A stretch of DNA of 64,000 nt from JASHPR01 sp963833885 (GTDB lineage Bacteria > Actinomycetota > Actinomycetes > Streptosporangiales > Streptosporangiaceae). Below the pieces are notes generated by a model. That model ran no database searches. It saw only the letters and a list, made by a program, of their open reading frames with translations, and was not told the origin of the DNA. The stretch is from assembly GCA_963833885.1 (NCBI GenBank), contig CAWHZU010000031.1:434001-498000 (forward strand). The letters are read 5' to 3'. This document shows, piece after piece, positions 27,529 through 35,323 of the stretch. The position numbers and the translations under genes were made by a program. Numbering within the stretch: the stretch's first letter is position 1; each line of letters begins with the position of its first letter.

Positions 27529-28896
27529 TCAGTCGAACGCTGACCCCGGGCCAAGCATGCCCTGCGGGTCGAAGGCGTGCTTCACCCGGCGCATGAGCGC
27601 GACGGCCACCGGGTCGGCCAGCTCCAGCCAGTAGCTCTTCTTGGCGTGGCCGATGCCGTGCTCGCCGCTGATCGCGCCGCCCCGGGATACCGCTGCGGCG
27701 AAGATGTCGCGCAGCAGGCTGGCGCGCGCCTCGGCATCGGGCTGGAACACCGCGAGGTGCACGTTGCCGTCGCCCGCGTGCCCGGTGCCGACGGCGAGAC
27801 CGCCGTGAGCCTTGGCGATCTCGGCCACCTCGGCCAGGAAGCCCGCCATGGCGGCGCGCGGCACCACGGTGTCCAGGATGTCGTCGGCCCCCGCTCCCTT
27901 GGCCGCCCAGAATGCCTTTTCCCGGGCCTCGATCAGCCGCCGCGCGGCCGCGGCGGGCAGCACATAGACGTCCGGGGCGCCCAGATGCGTCAGCAGGCCG
28001 GCCGCCTCCTCGGTGGCCTCGGCCAGGCGCTCGTCGTTGCGCTCCTCGAGCACCACGACCAGGTAAGCCAGTGCCTTGTCCCGGATGGCCGCCGGGATCC
28101 CGAGGTCGATGCCCTCGTTCGCGGTGATCACGGACATCGTCACCATGTCGATGTACTCGAGGATGAGCGGCCCGATGCCGCTGTTCACGATCGCCGGGAC
28201 GGCGGCGGTCACTTTGTCGAGCGACGGGAACGGCGCCAGCACGGTGGCCTGGGCGGGCAGCCGCGGGTAGAGCCGGACCGTGGCCTGGGTGACCAGCGCG
28301 AGGGTGCCCTCCGAGCCGATGATGAGCTGGGTGAGGTCGTACCCGCTGCTCTCCTTGACGATCTTCCCGCCGGTGCGCAGCACCTCACCGGACGCGAGCA
28401 CCGCCTCGAGGCCGAGCACGTGGCGGCGGGTGATGCCGTACTTGACCGCCCGCATTCCGCCGGCGTTGGTGGCGATGGTCCCGCCCAGGCTGGCGCTCAT
28501 CTCGCCGGGATACACCGGGTACACCAGGCCGTGCGCCGCCGCGGCCTCGTCCAGCTCGGCCAGGGTCACGCCGGCCTGCACGACCGCGGCATGGTTCGCG
28601 GTGTCGATCTCGAGCACCCGGTTCATCCGCTCGAACGAGATCACGAGGCCCCCGCTGGCAGGCACCGCGGCGCCGGAAAGCCCGGTCCCCGAACCGCGCG
28701 CGGTCACCTTCAGGCCATGGGCGGCAGCGACCCGCAGCACGGCCGTCACCTCGGCGGTGCTGCCCGGCCTGACCACGAACGCCGGCGGAACGGCCGCGAC
28801 GGTGAGGCTCTCGTCATGCCCGTACTCCGGCGGGCTGTCGGATAGCACATGATCAATGCCCACGGCCTCGCCGAGTGCCGATCGCAGGTCGGTCAC
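27529..28896 (-). CDS. FAD-binding 2-hydroxyacid oxidase/dehydrogenase (GlcD-like)
   Basis: 455 residues. A PCMH-type FAD-binding domain occupies the first 200 (PAFVVRPGSTAEVTAVLR, KVTARGSGTGLSGAAVP, GEMSASLGGTIATNAGGM). The C-terminal FAD-oxidase domain has VGTGHAGDGNVHLAVF, GAISGEHGIGHAKK and DPQGMLGPGSAFD. Oxidises glycolate, D-lactate or a similar 2-hydroxyacid to the 2-keto acid. 31 nt before the TPP enzyme start, so likely an operon that makes a 2-keto acid and then decarboxylates or condenses it. Confidence 0.87.
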   Translation of the reverse strand: MTDLRSALGEAVGIDHVLSDSPPEYGHDESLTVAAVPPAFVVRPGSTAEVTAVLRVAAAHGLKVTARGSGTGLSGAAVPASGGLVISFERMNRVLEIDTANHAAVVQAGVTLAELDEAAAAHGLVYPVYPGEMSASLGGTIATNAGGMRAVKYGITRRHVLGLEAVLASGEVLRTGGKIVKESSGYDLTQLIIGSEGTLALVTQATVRLYPRLPAQATVLAPFPSLDKVTAAVPAIVNSGIGPLILEYIDMVTMSVITANEGIDLGIPAAIRDKALAYLVVVLEERNDERLAEATEEAAGLLTHLGAPDVYVLPAAAARRLIEAREKAFWAAKGAGADDILDTVVPRAAMAGFLAEVAEIAKAHGGLAVGTGHAGDGNVHLAVFQPDAEARASLLRDIFAAAVSRGGAISGEHGIGHAKKSYWLELADPVAVALMRRVKHAFDPQGMLGPGSAFD

Positions 28897-29061
28897 CGGG
28901 CCCTCCTCATGTGACGGCGATCCTGATAAGTTACCGGTTGGTAGCGAAGACTATCCGGAACGGGACGCCCCGGAGTGCCCTGGCCACCCAGGCTCTCCTT
29001 GTTCGCGAACCTGTCACGTCGAGTTCCGCAACCCAGCACCTTGCGACGCGATGATCGGTGC

Positions 29062-30216
29062 GTGAGGGTCGTGCGGCTCGCCAATTATGTCGCGCCCGCC
29101 TCGGGCGGGCTGCGGACCGCGCTCGCGGAACTCGGCGCGGGCTACCTGGCGGCCGGGCACGAGCCGGTGCTGGTCGTCCCCGGGGCCCGGCCGGATCGCC
29201 GCCAGAGCAGGCAGGGCCTGGTGATCACGGTTCCGGGCGTACCGGTGCCGGGCACAGGCGGGTACCGGGCGATCGCCGCGCGGCGCTCGCTGCGGCGGCT
29301 GCTCGAGGACCTGCAGCCGGACCGGCTCGAGGTGTCCGACCGGACCACGCTGCGCTGGACCGGCGCCTGGGCGCGGCGATGCGGCATCCGGTCGATGATG
29401 GTCTCCCACGACAGCCTGGCCGCGCTGGCGCAGATGTTCCGGCCGCCGGGCCTGTCCGTGCGGCAGGTGGTCGACCGGCTGAACCGGAACACCGCCGCCT
29501 CGTTCGACGTCGTTGTGTGCACCACGGCGTGGGCCGCCGCAGAGTTCCGGCGGCTCGCGGTGCCGAACGTGGTCCAGGTGCCGCTGGGCGTCGACCTGGC
29601 CGGTTTCCATCCGTCCCGCTTCGATGAGAGCCTGCGCTCCCAGTTCGCCCCCGGCGACCGGCGGCTGCTGGTGCACTGCAGCAGGCTCTCGCCGGAGAAG
29701 CGCCCCGAGCGCGCGATCGGCGCGGTGGCCGAACTGCGCCGGCGGGGCGTGCGCGCCGTCCTCGTCGTCGCGGGCGATGGCCCGCTGCGGAGGTCGCTGC
29801 AGGCCAGCGCGGCCCGGCTGCCGGTCAGGTTCCTCGGCCACGTGGCCAACCGCGAGTCGCTGGCGAAGCTGCTCGCGACCGCGGATGTGGTCATCGCCCC
29901 CGGCCCGGCCGAGACGTTCGGCCTTTCCGCTCTCGAGGCGCTGGCCAGCGGCACCCCGGTGGTGGTGAGCAGCCGGAGCGCGCTGCCCGAGGTGGTCGGC
30001 CCGGCCGGCCTGGCCGCCGACGACAACGATGTGGCGTACGCCGATGCGGTGCAGCGACTGCTGCGGCGCGACCCCGCCGAGCGGCGGCGGCTGGCCCGCC
30101 AGCAGGCCGAACAGTTCGGCTGGCCGACGGCTGTGAACGGCTTCCTTGGCGCGCACGGGCTGACCTCGCTGCCGCGCGGCGGCGAGGGAGCGCCCGCCGT
30201 CCGCGTGGGCACGTAG
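29062..30216 (+). CDS. GT4-family glycosyltransferase
   Basis: 384 residues from GTG 29062 (VRVVRLANYVAPASGGL); the frame is open upstream but lacks coding character. GT-B fold: N-terminal acceptor domain with SGGLRTALAELGAGYLAAGHE, and a C-terminal nucleotide-sugar domain with SRLSPEKRPERAI, VVAGDGPLR and the E-x7-E motif in ETFGLSALEALASGTPVV. Resembles actinobacterial mannosyltransferases of the PimC/MgtA type. Donor and acceptor unproven. No signal or transmembrane segment. Confidence 0.84.
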   Translation: MRVVRLANYVAPASGGLRTALAELGAGYLAAGHEPVLVVPGARPDRRQSRQGLVITVPGVPVPGTGGYRAIAARRSLRRLLEDLQPDRLEVSDRTTLRWTGAWARRCGIRSMMVSHDSLAALAQMFRPPGLSVRQVVDRLNRNTAASFDVVVCTTAWAAAEFRRLAVPNVVQVPLGVDLAGFHPSRFDESLRSQFAPGDRRLLVHCSRLSPEKRPERAIGAVAELRRRGVRAVLVVAGDGPLRRSLQASAARLPVRFLGHVANRESLAKLLATADVVIAPGPAETFGLSALEALASGTPVVVSSRSALPEVVGPAGLAADDNDVAYADAVQRLLRRDPAERRRLARQQAEQFGWPTAVNGFLGAHGLTSLPRGGEGAPAVRVGT

Positions 30217-30233
30217 CGGCGAGGGAGCGCCCG
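30179..30233. repeat. 18-bp direct repeat around the glycosyltransferase stop
   Basis: GCGGCGAGGGAGCGCCCG occurs at 30179-30196 and 30216-30233, 37 bp apart, with the stop codon at the start of the second copy. A local duplication of the gene end. Confidence 0.6.
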
Positions 30234-30344
30234 GGGTTCACACGGGCCCGTAGACGACGGCGCGCCAACCGGTCTGCTGCCGGGCTTTGGTGTGCCGCTA
30301 CCCCTGGCACCCGCACTGCCTGACATTCCGCGTACACCAGCGCG

Positions 30345-30373
30345 TTGACACCCGGTGGCGTATTCGTTTACGT
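30345..30373 (+). promoter_or_regulatory. Promoter of the SGNH hydrolase gene
   Basis: Consensus TTGACA at 30345-30350, a 17-bp spacer and TTACGT at 30368-30373, about 50 nt before the ATG. One of the best vegetative-type promoters in the window. Confidence 0.6.
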
Positions 30374-30423
30374 TCGTTCAGCTCTCGCGTCGGAAACCGC
30401 AACTAGCGTGAAAAGGGACGGGC

Positions 30424-31263
30424 ATGCATCACGCGCCAACGGTGTCGCGTCCTTCCTGGATGGTAACGCTGTCGGGCGGCAACGGCGGCCGGCGCCGCTC
30501 CCCCGTCGAGATCCTCGCGACCGCGGCCACGTACGTGACCCATAACCCGGCTGCCGACGTGTCGGGGCTGCGGTCTGGCCGGTTCGGCCGCTGGGCCGAC
30601 GGTGTCATCGAACTTCGCGAGGACTGCGTCACGTTCGCCGGCCACTGGGACGCGCACAACGACCAGGCGCTCGCCGAGAGCGGGCCGCTGTGGGTCGTGC
30701 TCGGCGACTCCACCGCCCAGGGGCTCGGCGCGCCAAGCCCGATGGGCGGCTACGTGGGCCAGGTCCTCGCCGGGCTGCGGCAGCGGACCGGGGAGCGGTG
30801 GCGGGTGCTCAACCTGTCCCTGTCCGGCGCCCTCATCCGCGACGTGCAGCGCGACCAGCTGCCCCGGATTCCTGCCGGTGCCGGCCTGGTGACCTGCGGG
30901 ATCGGGGCCAACGACATCCTGTACTCCACGCCCGCGAAGGTCCTCGCCGACCTGCGCGGGCTGATCGGCGCCGTTCCCGGCGGCACGGTCGTGCTCGACC
31001 TCCCGCTGCCCACCGGGATCTGGGGCATCCTCGGCCGGGCCAGCGTGCCCTATGTGGCCCGGATCAACCAGACCATCCGTCAAGCTGCCGCCGCCCGCGG
31101 CCTGCCGGTCGCCGAGGTGTCCGCCCACTTCCTGCCGCCCTGGGGCGGAAAGTTCGGCCCCGACAACTTCCACCCGAGCCAGGACGGCTACCGCGACTGG
31201 GCGCGCGCGCTGCTCACCGCCATCCCGGCCGGCACCGAGATCGCAGCGGTCCCCGCGCTATGA
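30424..31263 (+). CDS. SGNH/GDSL-family hydrolase
   Basis: 279 residues, cytosolic by sequence. All four SGNH blocks are visible: VVLGDSTAQGLGA (nucleophile Ser), LNLSLSGA (Gly block), TCGIGANDIL (Asn) and FGPDNFHPSQDGYRDWA (catalytic Asp and His). The N-terminal 80 residues are a divergent extension. Esterase or lipase activity on an unknown acyl ester. The TGA overlaps the next ATG by 4 nt. Confidence 0.86.
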   Translation: MHHAPTVSRPSWMVTLSGGNGGRRRSPVEILATAATYVTHNPAADVSGLRSGRFGRWADGVIELREDCVTFAGHWDAHNDQALAESGPLWVVLGDSTAQGLGAPSPMGGYVGQVLAGLRQRTGERWRVLNLSLSGALIRDVQRDQLPRIPAGAGLVTCGIGANDILYSTPAKVLADLRGLIGAVPGGTVVLDLPLPTGIWGILGRASVPYVARINQTIRQAAAARGLPVAEVSAHFLPPWGGKFGPDNFHPSQDGYRDWARALLTAIPAGTEIAAVPAL

Positions 31264-31580
31264 CGCAGCCCCCTGGCGCCACGATCGTGCTCTCGCGCAA
31301 GCGGGGAGGATGGCGCGACCGCGCTAGGAGCTACCTGGTCATGCTCGATGACCAGCAGGTCGCGAAGATCAGGCACGGCCAGCGGATCGACCTTCCGGTG
31401 CCGCCCGGCCAGCACAAGCTCTTCCTGAAGATCGCCTGGTGCCAGAGCCGGTCGTTCACCTTTGACGCGCGGTCAGGGGAAGCCGTCGAGTTCCAGTGCG
31501 AGCCGGGGGGGTCATCGGCGGCCGCCCTGGGGCAGGTGCTGGCCGATACCGACGCATACATCAAGCTGACCCGGGTCTAG
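31260..31580 (+). CDS. Small beta-rich protein, DUF2846/PEGA-like
   Basis: 106 residues, ATG overlapping the SGNH hydrolase stop. Pattern: IVLSRKRGGWRDRARSYLV, then DDQQVAKIRHGQRIDLPV and PPGQHKLFLKIAWC, the outline of a DUF2846/PEGA-type beta domain. No signal peptide. Translational coupling suggests it works with the hydrolase. Family placement is tentative. Confidence 0.65.
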   Translation: MTQPPGATIVLSRKRGGWRDRARSYLVMLDDQQVAKIRHGQRIDLPVPPGQHKLFLKIAWCQSRSFTFDARSGEAVEFQCEPGGSSAAALGQVLADTDAYIKLTRV

Positions 31581-31639
31581 CTGACGGCTGCGCGCGGCCA
31601 GGTCCGCTGGTAACCGGAAGCGCTGATGGGTCGCTGATC

Positions 31640-32374
31640 ATGGGAAGCTTGGTGGCCATGTCCACGGAAACAGGCCGCGCCAGACGGCAAAACGACGACA
31701 TGCCAAGCGTCGATCGCCTGCTCGCGCTGTCCGACGGCGTGGTGGCGATCGCGCTCACCCTGCTCGTGCTGCAGCTGCGGGTTCCGTCCCTGCCGAGCGC
31801 GTCGGCAGACTCGGCATCGGCTCTGGCCGCTGCGCTGGCCAAGGGCGGCGACCAGCTGACCGCCTATGTGATCTCGTTCTACGTCGTCGCGCAATTCTGG
31901 CTGGTCCACCACCGGGTGTTCCAGCATCTGGTGGGGCAGCAGGAAGGGCTGGCGTGGTGGAACTTCGGGTTCCTGTTCACGATCACGATCATGCCGTTCA
32001 CCAGCGACCTGCTGGGTCAGTACGGCAGCAATCCGCTCGCGGTCGACATCTTCGCCCTGAACCTGCTGCTGGCCGCGCTGGCCACGCAGGCGACGTCCGA
32101 GCTCGGGCGGCGCCGCGGCCTGATGACTCCTGGTTCGCACGGCGCTGCCCGGCGGGGCGGACTGCTGCGTTCGGTGGGAACTGTAACGATCCTTGCCGCG
32201 TCCATGGGTCTGGCCTGGGTGAACGCGGGTAACGCGAAATTTGTCTGGATCTTGCTCGCCGTGGTACCGAATCTCGTCGACCGGTGGATGCGCCGCCATC
32301 CCGGGCCGCAGGAACCGGCCCCGGCGGCTCGTTCGTCCGGCGGGACGGGGCCGTCCGGCGAGGCTCCGCGATAG
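31640..32374 (+). CDS. TMEM175-type (DUF1211) potassium channel-like membrane protein
   Basis: About 244 residues with five to six transmembrane helices. The TM1 hallmark is RLLALSDGVVAIALTLLVL, where the usual FSD is LSD, a change in the constriction residue region. SFYVVAQFWLVHHRVFQHL and FTITIMPFTSDLLG match the family. The tail is Pro/Ala-rich. ATG 31658 (MSTETGRARR) is an equally good start. One DUF1211 repeat, as in bacterial members, which form tetramers. Confidence 0.82.
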   Translation: MGSLVAMSTETGRARRQNDDMPSVDRLLALSDGVVAIALTLLVLQLRVPSLPSASADSASALAAALAKGGDQLTAYVISFYVVAQFWLVHHRVFQHLVGQQEGLAWWNFGFLFTITIMPFTSDLLGQYGSNPLAVDIFALNLLLAALATQATSELGRRRGLMTPGSHGAARRGGLLRSVGTVTILAASMGLAWVNAGNAKFVWILLAVVPNLVDRWMRRHPGPQEPAPAARSSGGTGPSGEAPR

Positions 32375-32419
32375 CGCCGGCGCGTAGGCTGCGGTAAAAG
32401 GAGCAGGTAGGAGGCGGCC

Positions 32420-33199
32420 GTGGAGTACGAGCACATCCTGGTCGAGCGGTCCGGCGAGTTCGCCACCGTGACGATGAACCGGCCGCAGCGGCGCAACGCG
32501 CTGTCGCTGCAGCACATGCGCGAACTGATCGCGGCGTTCGGCGAGATCGGGGACAGCGACGCGATTGGCGTCGTGCTGGCCGGAAACGGCCCGGTGTTCA
32601 GCGCCGGGCACGACTTCTCGGACGTCGTCGACGGCGACCTGCCCGCGGTCCGCTCCCTGCTGCAGACCTGCACCGAGCTGATGGACCTCATTCAGCACGT
32701 GCCCCAGCCGGTCGTGGCGCGGGTGCACGGGCTGGCCACGGCGGCCGGCTGCCAGCTCGTCGCCACCTGCGACCTGGCCGTGGCCAGCGAGAACGCGGGC
32801 TTCGCGACCCCGGGCGGCAAGGGCGGCTGGTTCTGCCACACGCCGATGGTGGCGGTCGCCAGGAACGTCGGCAGGAAGCGGGCCGTGGAGATGGCCATGT
32901 CCGGCGACGTGATCGACGCCAGGACCGCGCTGGACTGGGGCCTCGTCAACCGGGTCGTGCCCGCGGACCAGCTCGACTCCGCCACCGCCGACCTGCTCGA
33001 GCGGGTGACGCTCGGCTCGGCCGAGAGCAAGGGCATCGGCAAGCAGGCCCTGTACGCGCAGATCGACCTGGACCAGCCGAAGGCCTACGCGTACGCCATC
33101 GAGGTCATGGCCGCGACCAGCCAGCTCCCGGACGCGCGCGAGGGGATGCATGCGTTCCTGGAGAAGCGCAAGCCCGAGTGGCGCCGCGCCCGGCCCTGA
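32420..33199 (+). CDS. Crotonase-family protein (ECHDC3-like enoyl-CoA hydratase/isomerase)
   Basis: 259 residues from GTG with GGAGG nearby. Crotonase fold: MNRPQRRNALSLQHM, FSAGHDFSDV and the oxyanion segment HGLATAAGCQLVATCDLAV. The second catalytic glutamate region is replaced by FATPGGKGGWFCHTPMVAVAR, as in the ECHDC3 group, so ordinary hydratase activity is doubtful. Acts on an acyl-CoA; the reaction is unknown. Monocistronic. Confidence 0.84.
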   Translation: MEYEHILVERSGEFATVTMNRPQRRNALSLQHMRELIAAFGEIGDSDAIGVVLAGNGPVFSAGHDFSDVVDGDLPAVRSLLQTCTELMDLIQHVPQPVVARVHGLATAAGCQLVATCDLAVASENAGFATPGGKGGWFCHTPMVAVARNVGRKRAVEMAMSGDVIDARTALDWGLVNRVVPADQLDSATADLLERVTLGSAESKGIGKQALYAQIDLDQPKAYAYAIEVMAATSQLPDAREGMHAFLEKRKPEWRRARP

Positions 33200-33309
33200 A
33201 CCCAGCCATAGCGCCCCATTCGCCGCCCGCGGCGCGAGGATTATCCCGGCGCGAAATGGGAAGTCAGATCGGCCACACACCTGTTGACGCCAACCAACAC
33301 GAGGCCGCT

Positions 33310-33633
33310 ATGACAACTACCGCCGACACGCTGGCGGAGTGGTGGTCGCTCGCCGCCTGCCAGTCCGCCGATCCCGACCTGTTCTTCCCGATCTCCGGAT
33401 CGGGCCCCGCCCTCGGGCAGGCAGCTCGCGCGAAGGCGGTCTGCACCGCCTGCCCGGTGCGCTGCGACTGCCTTCGTTACGCGCTGGCCGCCGGGCCCCT
33501 GCAGGGAGTCTGGGGCGGCCTGACTGAGGAGGAGCGCCGCCTGCTGCGGCAGCGCGAGGCAAAGGCACGGCTGCGCGCGTCGCGGACCGCTTCGTCCTCC
33601 CCGCGGCCGGCGTGGGCCGCCGCGGATGTTTAG
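33310..33633 (+). CDS. WhiB-family iron-sulfur regulator
   Basis: 107 residues with the WhiB cluster-binding pattern C17-x27-C45-x2-C48-x5-C54, then GVWGGLTEEERR and a basic C-terminal tail. Members bind a [4Fe-4S] cluster and contact sigma factor region 4. There is a fifth cysteine at 52 (CPVRCDC), where Ala or Ser is usual. ATG 33310 has GAGG 5 nt upstream; the frame is open further 5'. Followed 57 nt later by a tiny membrane peptide and a hairpin, suggesting a two-gene transcript. Confidence 0.9.
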   Translation: MTTTADTLAEWWSLAACQSADPDLFFPISGSGPALGQAARAKAVCTACPVRCDCLRYALAAGPLQGVWGGLTEEERRLLRQREAKARLRASRTASSSPRPAWAAADV

Positions 33634-33690
33634 AGCCCGCCATACCGGACAGCTAGGACGACGTCGTCGGCTCAAAAGGAGGGCAGAGCC

Positions 33691-33762
33691 ATTTATATCG
33701 GAATTGGAACCGTCGTAGTCATCGTCATCATCGTGCTGGTCATTTTCGCCCTGCGGCGATAG
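33691..33762 (+). CDS. 23-residue single-TM peptide with ATT start
   Basis: An AAAAGGAGG ribosome-binding site, 8-nt spacer, then ATT. The product is one hydrophobic helix (YIGIGTVVVIVIIVLVIFA) ending LRR, then TAG. No ATG, GTG or TTG exists in frame between the whiB stop and this point, so if translated it starts at ATT, a rare but known initiation codon. A strong hairpin begins 18 nt after the stop. Its position makes cotranscription with whiB likely. Too small for homology by eye. Confidence 0.55.
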   Translation: MYIGIGTVVVIVIIVLVIFALRR

Positions 33763-33780
33763 TAACGTGCCGCTCCAATA

Positions 33781-33808
33781 GGCCGCCTGCTGCAATCAGC
33801 AGGCGGCC
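33781..33808 (+). terminator. Perfect 12-bp stem-loop after whiB and the small peptide
   Basis: GGCCGCCTGCTG pairs with CAGCAGGCGGCC around a CAAT loop. The T-run is poor (TTCGACTGT), as often in actinomycetes. Also lies downstream of the converging remnant at 33827, so it may serve both directions. Confidence 0.7.
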
Positions 33809-33826
33809 TTCGACTGTATAAGATCA

Positions 33827-34056
33827 CTATTCTCGAGCCACCGCCTGCGGCCGCGGGCGGTGGGTCTCGGCGGCGATTTCCAGCGCCTTGCCGGTGTAGA
33901 CCCGGTAACCGCCCGCCGCACGTCGCCTTCGGGCGTGGACTGGTCGTCGTCGGCGAAGGCCGGGTGGAACCCGCTGAAGTCCGGCAGCGGCGCGGACGGC
34001 GCGGTCAGCCGGAGCACCGCCCGCTCGTGCGTAAAGTCGCGCGGCCTGTCCCACAC
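33827..34056 (-). pseudogene. C-terminal remnant of an unidentified protein, one frameshift
   Basis: Two frames with strong G/C third-position bias join into one chain: RDFTHERAVLRLTAPSAPLP and FSGFHPAFADDDQSTPEGDV, then after a one-base shift near 33917 GGYRVYTGKALEIAAETHRP to a stop. GTG 34056 is the only start, and the frame stays open about 45 nt upstream before the neighbouring broken gene. I do not recognise the family. Probably the tail of a gene whose front was deleted. Confidence 0.5.
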
Positions 34057-34100
34057 ATCTTGCAGCTCTTTTCGTCGGGGGCGTCGCTTAGCCTCGTCTG

Positions 34101-34846
34101 GTGGCCGTCCACCAGCTCTCCCGTGCGGACGCTCGCCGCATCGCCGTGCGAGCGCAGCTGCTGGGCCGTGCCCGCCCGGCCGGGCTGCTCGACGTGGTGC
34201 GGCAGCTGACGCTGCTGCAGATCGACCCGACCGCCGCGATCGCGCCGAATGCCGACCTGGTCGCGTGGAGCCGCCTGGGGTCGTCGTACTCCCCCGCCGA
34301 CCTGTCTGCCGCGCTGCAGAACCGGGCGCTGGTGGAGCTGCGCGCGATGGTCCGGCCCGGCGAGGACCTTGCGCTGTACCGCGCCGAGATGGCCGAGTGG
34401 CCCGGACCAGGCGAGGTGCCGGAATGGCGGGTGTACCGCGATGACTGGGTGCGCGCCAACGACGCGTGCCGCCGGGACATCCTGCGCCCGGCTCGACTCG
34501 GCGGGGCCGCTGCCGTCCCGAGACCTTCCGGATTCCTGCACGGTGCCGTGGCAGTCGTCCGGGTGGACCAACAACCGCAACGTCACGCAGCTGCTTGAGT
34601 TCATGGTGCTCCGCGGCGAGGTCGCGGTGGCCGGACGCCGCGGCGGCGACCGGCTATAGGACCTGGCGGCGCGGGTCTACCGAGGGGGTCAGGGGCGAGT
34701 GGCGGGTCGACACGTCCCAGCTCGGACAGCCGTTCTCCGGGCGGGCCGCGCTGCTGTCACCGTTCGACCGGCTGATCCACGACCGCAAGCTCAAGCTGGA
34801 TCTCGAGATGCCCGGTCCTGCTGCGGGGCAGCGAGCCCCTGCATGA
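34101..34846 (+). pseudogene. Decayed YcaQ/DUF1006-like winged-helix (HTH_42) gene
   Basis: The start MAVHQLSRADARRIAVRAQL and LLDVVRQLTLLQIDPTAAIA, RALVELRAMVRPGEDLALYR match the winged-helix family that includes DNA-crosslink glycosylases. After residue 130 the frame slips near 34490 to LDSAGPLPSRDLPDSCTVPW, TNNRNVTQLLEFMVLRGEVA and GGDRL, followed by TAG where the family has Trp. Another shift gives GEWRVDTSQLGQPFSGRAAL and SPFDRLIHDRK before it ends. The C-terminal 100 or more residues are missing and the end overlaps marR. Inactive. Confidence 0.8.
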
Positions 34847-35257
34847 CGTCTGCGAGTGCCTCGAGGGCCGGAAGCGCTTCGGTCAGCGAGGCCACCTGAT
34901 CCACGGTGAGCTGGGTAAGGCACTCCGATACCGCGGCCGCGCGGCGGGCCTTGATCTGCTGGTCGATCCGCTTCCCCTCGGCCGTGCTGACCACCGAGGC
35001 GCTGCGCAGATCGGTCGGATCGGGAATCCGGTCGATGAGATCCATCCCGTGCAGCTTGCTGACCACACGGGACAGCATGGTCGGATTCAGCCGCTCGACC
35101 TCGCTGAGCTCGGACAGGCTCAGCGGCCCGCGCGCGACGATCAGCCCGAGCACCGACGCCTGCGACGGGGTGAGGCCGGCCCGGTCGAGGACGCGTTGAG
35201 CTGCCGGGCGAGCTTTCCGACGACCCGGCGGAGGCGGATCGCCCCGTCATCGTCCAT
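34791..35257 (-). pseudogene. MarR-family regulator with an N-terminal frameshift
   Basis: ATG 35257 gives MDDDGAIRLRRVVGKLARQL and NASSTG. Near 35185 one base is missing and the frame changes to AGLTPSQASVLGLIVARGPL, SLSELSEVERLNPTMLSRVV, a complete winged helix, then the dimerisation helix to 34791. Could be a sequencing error, or translation may begin at GTG 35153, giving a form without helix 1. Divergent from the MFS exporter, the usual partner of such regulators. Confidence 0.72.
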
Positions 35258-35289
35258 GGCCTGGCCTTCCGTCTTCCCGGAATAGTTAG

Positions 35290-35303
35290 TTGCCTTTCGG
35301 CAA
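35290..35303. promoter_or_regulatory. Dyad between marR and MFS exporter (operator candidate)
   Basis: TTGCC-TTTC-GGCAA inverted repeat in the 66-bp divergent space, next to a TAATGT -10-like box at 35310-35315. Suits a MarR dimer controlling the exporter. Confidence 0.45.
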
Positions 35304-35323
35304 GCAGTGTAATGTCATAGGTA

